Positions 22,878-31,320 of a stretch of DNA of 64,000 bases are shown here, piece after piece. The stretch covers positions 1,426,001 through 1,490,000 of the forward strand of contig NZ_JBAJIJ010000001.1 in assembly GCF_036867135.1 (NCBI RefSeq). Reading direction: 5' to 3'. The DNA is from Aeromicrobium sp. Sec7.5. Lineage in GTDB: Bacteria; Actinomycetota; Actinomycetes; Propionibacteriales; Nocardioidaceae. The notes beneath the pieces are model-generated. The model did no database searches and was not told where the DNA came from. It saw only the letters and a list, made by a program, of their open reading frames with translations. The first letter of the stretch is position 1, and every line of letters starts with the position of its first letter. Position numbers and translations under genes: made by a program.

Positions 22878-23465
22878 ATGCGACCGCGCTTCCCCCTCAC
22901 GGTCCGCGAGGCGACCCTCGACGACGCCGAGGTGCTCGCCGCGCTGTGGCAGCACGCGGTCGACGAGGGTGGCGAGGCCAGTGCCGCGCACGCCACCCTG
23001 TGGCACCGTCCCGACCGGGCCGAGGCCACCGAGGCCCTGGCGTTCCAGCTCGAGCAGCCGCACCGCCACGTGTGGGTCGCGCTCCATGACGACGTCGTGG
23101 TCGGTGCGGTGGCGGCCTCCGTCACGACAGTCACCCCGATCACGACGACCAAGGTGCTCATCGTCACCGACCTCGTGGTCGATCCGTCCCGCCGCCGCCA
23201 CGGCATCGCGTGGCAGATGCTGCTCACGGTCGCCGAGCACGGCGAGGAGCAGGAGTGCGAGATCTATCTCGCGATCATCCCGGGCGTGGCCCGGGAACCG
23301 GCCCGCTACCTGGCCAAGGTCGGGTTCAGCCCGGTCGCGTCCGTCCGCGCCATCACGAGCCAGGCACTGCGGGCCCGGGTGGCCTCGCGGGCCACCGCGT
23401 CGCCGACGGGACGCATGCTCGCCGTCCGCCGGTCCATGCGCCGCCGCGAGGCCCGCTCCGACTGA
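22878..23465 (+). CDS. GNAT-family N-acetyltransferase
   Basis: The product (195 residues) has a GNAT fold. The core contains VWVALHDDVVVGAVAASVT, then VTDLVVDPSRRRHGIAWQMLLTVAEH, where RRRHGIA occupies the place of the acetyl-CoA pyrophosphate loop (Q/RxxGxG/A). The last 50 residues are arginine- and alanine-rich. Substrate is unknown. It is followed 45 bp later by polA, which appears to have its own promoter. Confidence 0.75.
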   Translation: MRPRFPLTVREATLDDAEVLAALWQHAVDEGGEASAAHATLWHRPDRAEATEALAFQLEQPHRHVWVALHDDVVVGAVAASVTTVTPITTTKVLIVTDLVVDPSRRRHGIAWQMLLTVAEHGEEQECEIYLAIIPGVAREPARYLAKVGFSPVASVRAITSQALRARVASRATASPTGRMLAVRRSMRRREARSD

Positions 23466-23497
23466 CGTGTGCCGCGTCGGACGTCCGTGCCGAGCCG

Positions 23498-23503
23498 TAA
23501 GGT
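23498..23503 (+). promoter_or_regulatory. -10 element for leaderless polA
   Basis: TAAGGT ends 7 nt before GTG 23511. The same bases could be read as a weak ribosome site (AAGGTG), but the spacing fits the leaderless pattern seen at other genes here. Either reading supports GTG 23511 as the start. Confidence 0.4.
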
Positions 23504-23510
23504 GACCGGT

Positions 23511-26171
23511 GTGGACCGACTGCTGCTGATCGACGGCCACTCGGTGGCCTACCGTGCCTTCTTCGCCTTGCCCGTCGAGAACTTCGCGACGACGACCGGC
23601 CAGCACACCAATGCGGTGTTCGGGTTCACGTCGATGCTGATCAACGTGCTGCGCGACGAGAAGCCCACGCACGTCGCCGTGGCCTTCGACGTGTCGCGGC
23701 AGACGTTCCGCACCGCCGAGTACGGCGAGTACAAGGCCAACCGTGCCAAGTCGCCCGACGAGTTCAAGAACCAGGTGCCCCTCATCAAGGAGGTGCTCGA
23801 CGCCCTCGGCATCCGCACCTTCGAGAAGGACGGCTTCGAGGCCGACGACATCATCGGCACGCTGAGCCTGCAGGCCGAGGGTGCGGGCATGGACGTCCTG
23901 ATCTGCACGGGTGACCGCGACGCGCTGCAGCTCGTCACCGAGCGCACCACGGTGCTCTACCCCAAGCGAGGCGTGTCCGACCTCGCGCGCATGACGCCGG
24001 AGGCCGTCGAGGAGAAGTACGGCGTCCCGCCGGTGCAGTACCCCGACATCGCCGCGATGGTCGGTGAGCAGAGCGACAACCTGCCCGGCGTCCCCGGCGT
24101 GGGTCCCAAGACTGCCGCCAAGTGGCTCAACTCGTACGGGTCCCTCGGCGAGATCATCGACCAGGTCGCCGACATCCCGGGCAAGGCGGGCCAGTCGCTG
24201 CGCGACCACCTCGACGACGTGCTGCGCAATCGTCGCATCAACGCCCTCGTGCGCGACCTCGATCTCGGCGCGGAGCCGGCGGAGCTCGCGTTCAGCACCG
24301 AGTGGGACCGCGAGGCCATCCACCGGGTCTTCGACGCCCTCGAGTTCGCGGCCCTGCGCGAGCGCTTGTTCTCCTACCTGGGTGGGGGAGCCACGACCGA
24401 GGAGACGGCGGCCAGTGCAGCGGTCGACATCGAGCTCGCGGTCCCCGCGGCCGGTGAGGTCGCCGGTTGGCTCGACGCCCACACGAGCGAGCCGGTCGGT
24501 GTCGAGGTCGTCGGCGTCACCAGCACGGTCGGAGCCCGGGTCGACGCGCTGTCGATCGCGACCGCCGACGGTCACGCGCTCTGGCTCGACACCGCCGAGC
24601 TCGACCCGGCCGACGAGGCGGCGGTCGCCGCCTGGCTGGCCGACGCCGACCGATCCAAGGTCCTGCACGACGCCAAGGGCCAGCTGCACGCGATGGGCGC
24701 GCAGGGCTGGTCGGTCGAGGGGGTCGTCGCCGACACCGCCATCGCCACCTATTTGCTGCGTCCCGATCAGCGGGCCTACGACCTCGCCGACCTCACGATG
24801 CGCTACCTCAAGCGGGAGCTCGTCGACGCCGACTCATCGGGCCAGCTCTCGTTCGACGACGAGACCGACCAGACCGCGGTCCAGCGCGCCCGCGCCACGC
24901 TCGACCTGTGGGCCGTGCTCGAGCCCGAGCTCGAGGCGGCCGAGTCCCTGACGCTGCTGCACGACCTCGAGCTGCCCCTGCTCGGTGTCCTGCGGGCCAT
25001 GGAGGACCACGGCATCGCGATCGACTCCGCTCACCTGGACGCGCTGCACGCCGAGTTCACCACGCGCATGACCGAGGCGGCCGACCAGGCGTTCGAGGCG
25101 ATCGGTCGGGAGGTCAACCTCGGCTCGCCCAAGCAGCTCCAGGAGGTGCTGTTCGATCAGCTCGGTCTGCCCAAGACCAAGAAGACCAAGACGGGCTACA
25201 CCACCGACGCCGATGCCCTGCAGTCGTTGTACGTCAAGTCCGAGCACCCTTTCCTGGCCCACCTGCTGGCCCACCGCGACGTCACCCGGTTGCGCCAGAC
25301 GGTCGAGGGCCTGCAGAAGACGGTCCAGGCCGACGGCCGGATCCACACGACCTTCGCGCAGACCATCGCCGCCACCGGTCGTCTCAGCTCCTTCGACCCG
25401 AACCTGCAGAACATCCCGATCCGGACCGAGTCGGGGCGTCGCATCCGGGAGGCCTTCACGGTCGGTGCGGGCTTCGAGACGCTGCTCACCGCCGACTACA
25501 GCCAGATCGAGATGCGCATCATGGCCCACCTGTCGGAGGACGCGGGGCTCATCGAGTCCTTCAAGTCGGGGCACGACTTCCACACCGTGATGGCCGCGAA
25601 GGTGTTCGACCGCCCGCCGGAGGAGATCGACGGCGGTCTCCGAGCGCGGATCAAGGCGATGAACTACGGCCTCGCGTACGGCTTGTCGTCGTTCGGCCTC
25701 GGGCAGCAGCTGGGCATCAAGCCCGGCGAGGCCCAGGTGCTCATGGACGACTACTTCGCCACGTTCGGTGGGGTCCGCGACTACCTGTTCGGCGTCGTCG
25801 ACGAGGCACGGCAGACGGGGTACACCGCCACGATGCTGGGCCGTCGCCGCTACCTGCCGGACCTGCAGAGCGACAACCGTCAGCGCCGGGAGATCGCCGA
25901 GCGCATGGCACTGAATGCCCCCATCCAGGGCTCCGCGGCCGATCTCATCAAGGTCGCGATGCTGGGAGTGCAGCGGGAGCTGCGCACCCAAGGGCTCTCG
26001 ACCCGCATGCTGCTTCAGGTGCACGACGAGCTCGTGCTCGAGGTCGCGCCAGGCGAGCGCGACGCGGTCGAGAAGCTCGTGCGCGAGCAGATGGCCGCCG
26101 CCGCCGACCTCTCGGTTCCGCTCGACGTGTCCGTCGGGGTGGGCCTCACCTGGCACGCTGCCGGTCACTGA
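23511..26171 (+). CDS. polA: DNA polymerase I
   Basis: The 886-residue protein has the 5'-3' exonuclease domain (1 to about 300, LLLIDGHSVAYRAF and CTGDRDALQL), a middle domain and the polymerase domain (about 490-886). Polymerase motif A is DYSQIE (Asp662), motif B is RIKAMNYGLAYG, and motif C is HDE (838-840). The middle 3'-5' exonuclease-like domain lacks the DxE metal ligands (GVEVVGV where active enzymes have FDTET), so it should not proofread. The O-helix position that is Phe in Taq is Tyr719, as known for mycobacterial Pol I. It functions in repair and Okazaki-fragment maturation. Confidence 0.96.
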   Translation: MDRLLLIDGHSVAYRAFFALPVENFATTTGQHTNAVFGFTSMLINVLRDEKPTHVAVAFDVSRQTFRTAEYGEYKANRAKSPDEFKNQVPLIKEVLDALGIRTFEKDGFEADDIIGTLSLQAEGAGMDVLICTGDRDALQLVTERTTVLYPKRGVSDLARMTPEAVEEKYGVPPVQYPDIAAMVGEQSDNLPGVPGVGPKTAAKWLNSYGSLGEIIDQVADIPGKAGQSLRDHLDDVLRNRRINALVRDLDLGAEPAELAFSTEWDREAIHRVFDALEFAALRERLFSYLGGGATTEETAASAAVDIELAVPAAGEVAGWLDAHTSEPVGVEVVGVTSTVGARVDALSIATADGHALWLDTAELDPADEAAVAAWLADADRSKVLHDAKGQLHAMGAQGWSVEGVVADTAIATYLLRPDQRAYDLADLTMRYLKRELVDADSSGQLSFDDETDQTAVQRARATLDLWAVLEPELEAAESLTLLHDLELPLLGVLRAMEDHGIAIDSAHLDALHAEFTTRMTEAADQAFEAIGREVNLGSPKQLQEVLFDQLGLPKTKKTKTGYTTDADALQSLYVKSEHPFLAHLLAHRDVTRLRQTVEGLQKTVQADGRIHTTFAQTIAATGRLSSFDPNLQNIPIRTESGRRIREAFTVGAGFETLLTADYSQIEMRIMAHLSEDAGLIESFKSGHDFHTVMAAKVFDRPPEEIDGGLRARIKAMNYGLAYGLSSFGLGQQLGIKPGEAQVLMDDYFATFGGVRDYLFGVVDEARQTGYTATMLGRRRYLPDLQSDNRQRREIAERMALNAPIQGSAADLIKVAMLGVQRELRTQGLSTRMLLQVHDELVLEVAPGERDAVEKLVREQMAAAADLSVPLDVSVGVGLTWHAAGH

Positions 26172-26195
26172 GGCACTGGGCGACCGGTACTGGCT

Positions 26196-27488
26196 CTACG
26201 CGCGGAGTGGGTAGTCGGCTGGCTGGGCTTCGCGTGTTTGTCGTGCGGCGTGGCGGATGCGGCGTAGGTGTTGGCGGGTGGTGCGGCGTTGGGTGAGGTC
26301 GACCGGTCGGCCGTCGCGGGTGGCGAGGTCGAACTTGCCTTGTCCGAGGGCTTCGATGACGAGGAGCCCGCGGTGGACGAGCGTGTGACAGCTGGTGCAG
26401 ATGCCGATGAGTCCGTCGAGGTCGGTGCGGCCGCCGTTGGACCACCAGGTGGTGTGGTGGATCTCGAGGTGGGTGTGGGTGCAGCCGGGTGCGGCGCAGA
26501 CGCCGTGCTGGCGGGCGATGACGGCTTTGCGCTGGGCGGGGGTGGCCAACCGGATGGTGTCGCCGACGTTGAGGATCTGCGCCTGCTCGACATCGTCGTC
26601 GGACGTGAGGATGGGGGTGGTGTCGCCGGTGCAGGCGAGGTAGGACAGCAGCTGGGGGCCGATGGGTCCGAAGCCGGCCAGCTCGGCCGGCTTACCGACC
26701 GGCTTCGCCTGTCCGGGTTCGGCGGTCATGGCCTCGTGGAGGGTCTCGACTCCGACGATGACCGACAGCTGCGGGCGGATGCCCTTGCTCGTCGGCAAGC
26801 CTGATTCGAGCACCGACGACAACAGCCGGTCGAACCCGGCGACCCGGCGTTCGGCACTGCTGCGGTCATCATTCGCCTGCGTCGGGATCGACAACGACTC
26901 CAGCACCGCCTTGAGCTTGGCTCCGGTCTCGGTCTTCAGGAAACCGCTGAGGTGCCAACCCTCGGGAACTGGTGAGAGCTGGATGTCTTCCTTCGCCATG
27001 CCCTTGATCCACGCCTTGTCGAGCTCTTCCGGGTAGACGGCGTCGCGCAGGGCCCGGATCACGCGGCGCAGCTGCACGGGCTCGTGAGTGGTGGCGACGG
27101 CCAGCAGCCAGGGTTCGGCATCAGAAACGACTTTCTGGCCGATGTGCTTGAGGCCGAACGTGAAGAGCTTGACGTGATCGAGCCGAACAGCCCCCTCGGC
27201 AGCGGCGTCACCCACGGCGGGGAGCTCGCGCATGGTGTGGTCGGCGTCGATCAGGCTGCGGGTCTGGCGGGCGTCGAGGCGCAGGTGCTGGCGCGCCCAG
27301 GTAGTGACGGTGGAAGCGCCGTCGAGCTCGTACTCGGCCGACTTCTCGAGCTCGGCCAGGTGGTGGGCCTTCGCGGCGTCGAGGGCGTCTTGGGCGGTCT
27401 GGATCGCGAGCAGGGCGGACCGGTGGTCGCTCGAGGTGACGGCGTGCGCAGCTGACCGCAGCGCCTGCACCGTGGGACCCGAGACCAT
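26196..27488 (-). CDS. DUF222 / HNH endonuclease family protein (13E12-like)
   Basis: The product (430 residues) has an N-terminal DUF222 domain (helical, with STVTTWARQHLRLDARQTRSL and the TFGLKHIG segment). The C-terminal HNH motif is CAAPGCTHTHLEIHHTTWWSNGGRTDLDGLIGICTSCH in outline: two zinc-type cysteine pairs around the HH-N-H core. Such proteins are common and often multicopy in actinobacteria, and in mycobacteria form the 13E12 repeat family, several members of which are SOS-induced. A LexA box lies in its promoter. Function is unknown; a role in DNA damage or as a selfish nuclease is plausible. It converges with polA. Confidence 0.88.
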   Translation of the reverse strand: MVSGPTVQALRSAAHAVTSSDHRSALLAIQTAQDALDAAKAHHLAELEKSAEYELDGASTVTTWARQHLRLDARQTRSLIDADHTMRELPAVGDAAAEGAVRLDHVKLFTFGLKHIGQKVVSDAEPWLLAVATTHEPVQLRRVIRALRDAVYPEELDKAWIKGMAKEDIQLSPVPEGWHLSGFLKTETGAKLKAVLESLSIPTQANDDRSSAERRVAGFDRLLSSVLESGLPTSKGIRPQLSVIVGVETLHEAMTAEPGQAKPVGKPAELAGFGPIGPQLLSYLACTGDTTPILTSDDDVEQAQILNVGDTIRLATPAQRKAVIARQHGVCAAPGCTHTHLEIHHTTWWSNGGRTDLDGLIGICTSCHTLVHRGLLVIEALGQGKFDLATRDGRPVDLTQRRTTRQHLRRIRHAARQTREAQPADYPLRA

Positions 27489-27494
27489 GTCTTG

Positions 27495-27523
27495 AGTGTA
27501 CTCGAACAGGTGTTCGAAAGCAA
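27495..27523 (-). promoter_or_regulatory. LexA (SOS) box inside the promoter of the HNH gene
   Basis: TCGAACAGGTGTTCGA (27502-27517) is a perfect match to the Gram-positive/actinobacterial SOS consensus CGAAC-N4-GTTCG. On the minus strand -35 TTGCTT (27523-27518) and -10 TACACT (27500-27495) are 17 nt apart, and the LexA box fills that spacer. The -10 ends 6 nt before the ATG, so the mRNA would be leaderless. Confidence 0.85.
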
Positions 27524-27611
27524 GGGTTTGACCCGGAGAAGTTGCTGGAATCGCAGCAGATTCCGACAGGACTGTCTGTCACATTCACGCCGGCTCCGGC
27601 CCGCTGCTTTT

Positions 27612-27633
27612 GGTCCGCGGCCGCTTGTCCCTC
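27612..27633 (+). repeat. Dispersed repeat, copy 1
   Basis: Twenty-two bases (GGTCCGCGGCCGCTTGTC then CCTC) recur at 53522-53543 with one mismatch and in the same orientation. A degenerate inverted copy lies at 53404-53423. Both sites are non-coding. Confidence 0.7.
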
Positions 27634-27653
27634 ACGACGGCACGCCGACACCT

Positions 27654-27826
27654 GACCGGCCTTTCGAGGCTCCTCGCCAGGGCTCGTCGCACCTCAAGGA
27701 GCGGCGTGGGCGGGATCGCCCGCCGCCGCCCTCACCCACACGACCAGCGGGTGGGGGCGGCTCGACGTCACCCGACCGGACCCTTCGAGGCTCACGCCCC
27801 AGAGGGCGATCGCACCTCAGGGAACG
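27654..27826 (+). repeat. REP-like direct repeat pair in the 384-bp gap between secDF and the HNH gene
   Basis: Two similar blocks of about 50 bp, 27654-27702 and 27774-27826, share GACCGG, TTCGAGGCTC and CGCACCTCA with variable bases between. Each can form an imperfect stem through TTCGAGG and CCTCA. A related GAGGTGCG half follows at about 27844. Such TTCGAGGCTC...CGCACCTC elements look like the palindromic intergenic repeats of Nocardioides-type genomes. Apart from the HNH promoter, the 22-bp repeat and these blocks I see no gene between 27489 and 27872. Confidence 0.6.
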
Positions 27827-27872
27827 GGAGCGCGGTCGCGGGTCGAGGTGCGCGGTCGAGCCCGGCGAGGGC

Positions 27873-30218
27873 CTAGAGGACCGCGCCGGAGCCGTCGGGT
27901 CCGCCGGCGCCGTACGGGTTGGCGGAGGCGGCCGACGCCTTGCCGTCCTCGATGTGCGCGTACGGGTCGGTGACCTTCTTCTGCTTGCCACCCGGCTCGT
28001 CCGGCCAGCGCTCCTCGAGCACGACCGCGAGGGCTGACGCCGTGAAGACCGTCGACAGGATGCCGATCGACAGGCCCAGCAGCAGGGCCAGCGCGAAGTC
28101 GGTCAGCGAGTCGCCGCCGAGGATCGCGAGGGCGGCGAGGATGAACATCGCGCCCAGGCCCGTGTTGATCGTCCGTGGCAGCGTCTGAACGATCGCCGCG
28201 TTGACGACCTCGCGCAGGGGCCGGGAACGATTCGCCGCCCGATGTTCTCGGATGCGGTCGAACACGACGATGGTGTCGTTGACCGCCAGACCGATGATCG
28301 AGAGCACGGCTGCCAGGAAGACGCCGTCGATGGACTTGCCCCACCAGGCGAAGATGCCCACGACCGCGAGCACGACCGAGGCCATGGAGATCTGGGCCGC
28401 GATCGCGAACGTCCATCGGAATCGCCAGGCGAGGTAGATCATCTGCACCGCGATCGCGATCGCGAAGGCGATGAGGGCCTTGTTGCGCAGCTCGGTGCCG
28501 AGGCTCGCGGTGACCTGCTCGTCACGCTCGACCGTGGCCCCCGCGCCGAGGTCGTCGATGGCCCCGGTGATCCGGCCGACCTCGGCGTCGGAGACCTTCT
28601 CGACCCGGACCGTGACGTTCTCGCTGATGCCGTCGCTGGACGACTCCTGCACGACCGCGCGCGGGAAGCCGGCGTCCGAGACCGCTTCGCGGGCCTCGTC
28701 GATGTCGACCGGCTGCGTCGTGGAGTACTCCAGCAGGCGGCCACCCGTGAACTCGACACCGAGGTCGAGGCCGCGCACGACGATGCCACCGATCGACACG
28801 ACGGCGACCGCAGCCGTGATGAGGAGCCAGGTGCCGCTGCGCTTGATGAGCTGCGGGGGACGCTCGTCGAGGCGGCGACGCAGGCGGCTGGTCGTCGCCA
28901 CGCCGGAGAGCGCGGGTCGCTTCTGGACGGCCTTGCGGTTGGAGGCCCACTCGGCCAGCACGCGGGCGATCACGAGCGCCGAGATCATGGAGGCGACGGT
29001 GCCGATCGCCAGGGTGACGCCGAAGCCCTTGACCGGACCGCTGGCGAGGAAGAACAACAGGGCCGCGGCGATCAGCGTCGTGACGTTGGAGTCGATGATC
29101 GCCGACCAGGCCTTGCGGAAGCCGGTGGAGATCGATGACGGGAGGCTGCGGTCGGACGCGTCGCGCTCGGCGTACTCCTCGCGCGCTCGCTCGAAGGTCA
29201 GGACGTTCGCGTCGATCGCGAGTCCGATCGCCAGCACGAATCCGGCGAGGCCGGGCAGCGTGAGGGTCGCGCCGATGCCGACCAGGAGGCCGTAGGAGAT
29301 CGCGGCGTACGAGGCGAGAGCGATGGTGGCCAGCAGGCCCATGAGGCGATAGACGAACACGATGAACAGGCCCGTGAGGAGGATGCCGATGATCGCGGCC
29401 TCGATCGAGGCGTCGATCGCCGCCTCGCCCAGCGTGGCCCCGACCGTGCGCTGCTCGATCAGCTCCACGGGCACCGGGAGCGCGCCGCCCTTGATCAGCG
29501 CCGCCAGGTCCTTCGAGGTCTCGGCCGTGAAGGATCCGGTGATCGAGGTCTGGTTGCCCCCGCCGGAGGCGCACAGGTCGGCCTGCACGGTCGGGGAGGA
29601 GATGATGCGTTCGTCGAGGACGATCGCCACGCGTCCGACGCCGGGGCCGAGGAGGCAGGCCTCGGTCACGAGGGACTGCCAGCCGCTCTGGCCGTCGCCC
29701 GAGAAATCGACGGCCACGGTCCACCGATTGGCCTGGCTGTCGAGGATCGCGTTCGCGTCGGAGATGCCGTCGCCGTCCAGGGCGACGGGGCCGAGGTTGA
29801 GCGGCACGCCGTCCTCGTCGGGCAGGACCAGCTCGCCGTCGACCGGCGGCGCGGCCGGGTCGGCCTGGCCCTGGACCTGGTGGAACGTCAGCTGCGCCGT
29901 GCTGCCGATGATCTCGGCGGCCTCCTCGGGATCCTGCAGGTCCGGGAGCTCGACGATGATGCGGTTCTCGCCCGAGCGCGTGATGCTGGGCTCGGCCACG
30001 CCGAGCGCGTCGACGCGGCCGCGCAGCACCTCGAGCGCGCGGTCAGTGGCCTCGGCGTCGGCCTCGACGCGGTCGGAGTCCTGCGTCTCGAGCACGATCT
30101 GCGTGCCACCGCGAAGATCCAGTCCGAGCTTGGCGGACTGGGTGAAGGACAGGGCGAGGGCACCGGCGAGAACGGCCAGGGCCACGACTGCTCGCCAGAA
30201 GGGCGCGCGCTTGGTCAT
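27873..30218 (-). CDS. secDF: Fused protein-export membrane protein SecDF
   Basis: SecD and SecF use the proton gradient to help proteins finish crossing SecYEG. Here one 781-residue chain contains both: the SecD half has DLRGGTQIVLE and the membrane motif GLAIDANVLTFERAREE; the SecF half has EFTGGRLLEYS and LAVNDTIVVFDRIREHR. About twelve helices are expected. ATG 30218 starts just before the first helix (AVVALAVLAGALALSF). Most actinobacteria have separate secD and secF beside yajC; Streptomyces carries a fused secDF in addition. Neither yajC nor another sec gene is nearby, so this may be the extra copy (inference). Confidence 0.95.
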   Translation of the reverse strand: MTKRAPFWRAVVALAVLAGALALSFTQSAKLGLDLRGGTQIVLETQDSDRVEADAEATDRALEVLRGRVDALGVAEPSITRSGENRIIVELPDLQDPEEAAEIIGSTAQLTFHQVQGQADPAAPPVDGELVLPDEDGVPLNLGPVALDGDGISDANAILDSQANRWTVAVDFSGDGQSGWQSLVTEACLLGPGVGRVAIVLDERIISSPTVQADLCASGGGNQTSITGSFTAETSKDLAALIKGGALPVPVELIEQRTVGATLGEAAIDASIEAAIIGILLTGLFIVFVYRLMGLLATIALASYAAISYGLLVGIGATLTLPGLAGFVLAIGLAIDANVLTFERAREEYAERDASDRSLPSSISTGFRKAWSAIIDSNVTTLIAAALLFFLASGPVKGFGVTLAIGTVASMISALVIARVLAEWASNRKAVQKRPALSGVATTSRLRRRLDERPPQLIKRSGTWLLITAAVAVVSIGGIVVRGLDLGVEFTGGRLLEYSTTQPVDIDEAREAVSDAGFPRAVVQESSSDGISENVTVRVEKVSDAEVGRITGAIDDLGAGATVERDEQVTASLGTELRNKALIAFAIAIAVQMIYLAWRFRWTFAIAAQISMASVVLAVVGIFAWWGKSIDGVFLAAVLSIIGLAVNDTIVVFDRIREHRAANRSRPLREVVNAAIVQTLPRTINTGLGAMFILAALAILGGDSLTDFALALLLGLSIGILSTVFTASALAVVLEERWPDEPGGKQKKVTDPYAHIEDGKASAASANPYGAGGPDGSGAVL

Positions 30219-30292
30219 CGATCGGCTTTCGTCGGTCGGCAGGACGGTGGCCGACGGGAACGGCCGGTCGGTGGAGCATAACGCTCCCGCCG

Positions 30293-30298
30293 TAACCT
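30293..30298 (+). promoter_or_regulatory. -10 element for leaderless aldo/keto reductase gene
   Basis: TAACCT ends 7 nt before ATG 30306. The 87-bp gap shared with divergent secDF also holds a short symmetric GGAGC-ATAAC-GCTCC that could be an operator for either side. Confidence 0.4.
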
Positions 30299-30305
30299 CG
30301 ATGAC

Positions 30306-31274
30306 ATGGCGACACAGCGACTCGGGCACAGCGGCATCGAGGTCTCGGCGGTGGGGATCGGCTGCAACGCCTTCGGCGCGAGGGTCGATGCCGAGGGCAC
30401 CCGAGCCGTGGTCGATGCGGCCCTCGACGCCGGGGTCACGCTCTTCGACACGGCGGACGTCTATTCCTTGGGGGCCAGTGAGGAGCTGGTGGGTGCCGCT
30501 CTGCAAGGACGCCGGGACGAGGTCGTGCTCGCGACCAAGTTCGGCATGGACATGGAGGGCGTGAACGGTGACGACGGGGGTCGTCGCGGCACGCGCACGT
30601 ACGTGCGGACCGCGGTGGAGGCGAGCCTGCGCCGGCTCGGGACCGACCACATCGACCTGTACCAGCTGCACACGCCGGACCGGCAGACCCCGCTCGAGGA
30701 GACGATGGGAGCCCTCGACGAGCTCGTGCAGGAGGGCCTGGTGCGCGCCGTCGGCTGCTCGAACTTCGCCGCGTGGGAGGTCGTCGACGCCCACTGGCGT
30801 GCCACGGTGCGCGGGAGTGCGACGTTCACGACCGCCCAGAACGAGTACTCCCTGTACAACCGAGCCGCCGAGGTGGAGCTCGCCCCGGCGTGCGACGCGC
30901 TCGACATCGGGCTCCTGCCCTACTTCCCGCTCGCCTACGGCCTGCTGACCGGCAAGTACCGACGGGGCGAGGGGGCGCCGGAAGGCACCCGCCTCGCTGG
31001 GGAGCGTCAGGCGCACCGGCTCGAGAACGCCGACTGGGACACCATCCAGGCCCTGCAGGACTTCGCCGACGCGCACGGCATCGATCTGCTGACGCTGGCG
31101 ATCGGTGGCCTGTCGGCCCAGCCGGCCGTGTCGTCGGTCATCGCCGGGGTGTCACGCCCGGAGCAGGTCGCCGCCAACGTCGCGGCTGCCGCGTGGGTGC
31201 CGGACGAGGCCCAGCTCGCGGAGCTCGCCGAGATCGGCCGCCCGGCCCGGACGCACACGACCTTCGCCACCTGA
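30306..31274 (+). CDS. Aldo/keto reductase
   Basis: The 322-residue enzyme has the AKR barrel with the full catalytic set: Asp48 and Tyr53 in DTADVY, Lys78 in ATKFG, and His122 in YQLHTP. The later segment VGCSNF is also typical. It should reduce an aldehyde or ketone with NADPH; the substrate cannot be told. It stands between secDF (divergent) and the potassium transporter gene, with no clear functional link to either. Confidence 0.9.
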   Translation: MATQRLGHSGIEVSAVGIGCNAFGARVDAEGTRAVVDAALDAGVTLFDTADVYSLGASEELVGAALQGRRDEVVLATKFGMDMEGVNGDDGGRRGTRTYVRTAVEASLRRLGTDHIDLYQLHTPDRQTPLEETMGALDELVQEGLVRAVGCSNFAAWEVVDAHWRATVRGSATFTTAQNEYSLYNRAAEVELAPACDALDIGLLPYFPLAYGLLTGKYRRGEGAPEGTRLAGERQAHRLENADWDTIQALQDFADAHGIDLLTLAIGGLSAQPAVSSVIAGVSRPEQVAANVAAAAWVPDEAQLAELAEIGRPARTHTTFAT

Positions 31275-31308
31275 GACCACGCGGCCTGAGCGCGGGCGCA
31301 CGCGGGTC

Positions 31309-31314
31309 TACCAT
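31309..31314 (+). promoter_or_regulatory. -10 element for leaderless kimA-like gene
   Basis: TACCAT ends 6 nt before GTG 31321, leaving no room for a riboswitch in the transcript. Confidence 0.4.
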
Positions 31315-31320
31315 CACCGC

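Noticed and set aside
26161-26187. CCGGTC...GACCGG inverted repeat at the polA/HNH gene ends as a terminator
   Set aside because: The stem is only 6 bp with a 15-nt loop and overlaps the end of polA; too weak to call.
27492-28037. Plus-strand open frame in the secDF/HNH gap
   Set aside because: It crosses the LexA box, the repeats and the 3' end of secDF, and reads as Arg/Gly/Pro-rich noise.
31275-31320. Cyclic di-AMP riboswitch before the kimA-like gene
   Set aside because: Only 46 bp are available and a -10 hexamer ends 6 nt before the start codon.
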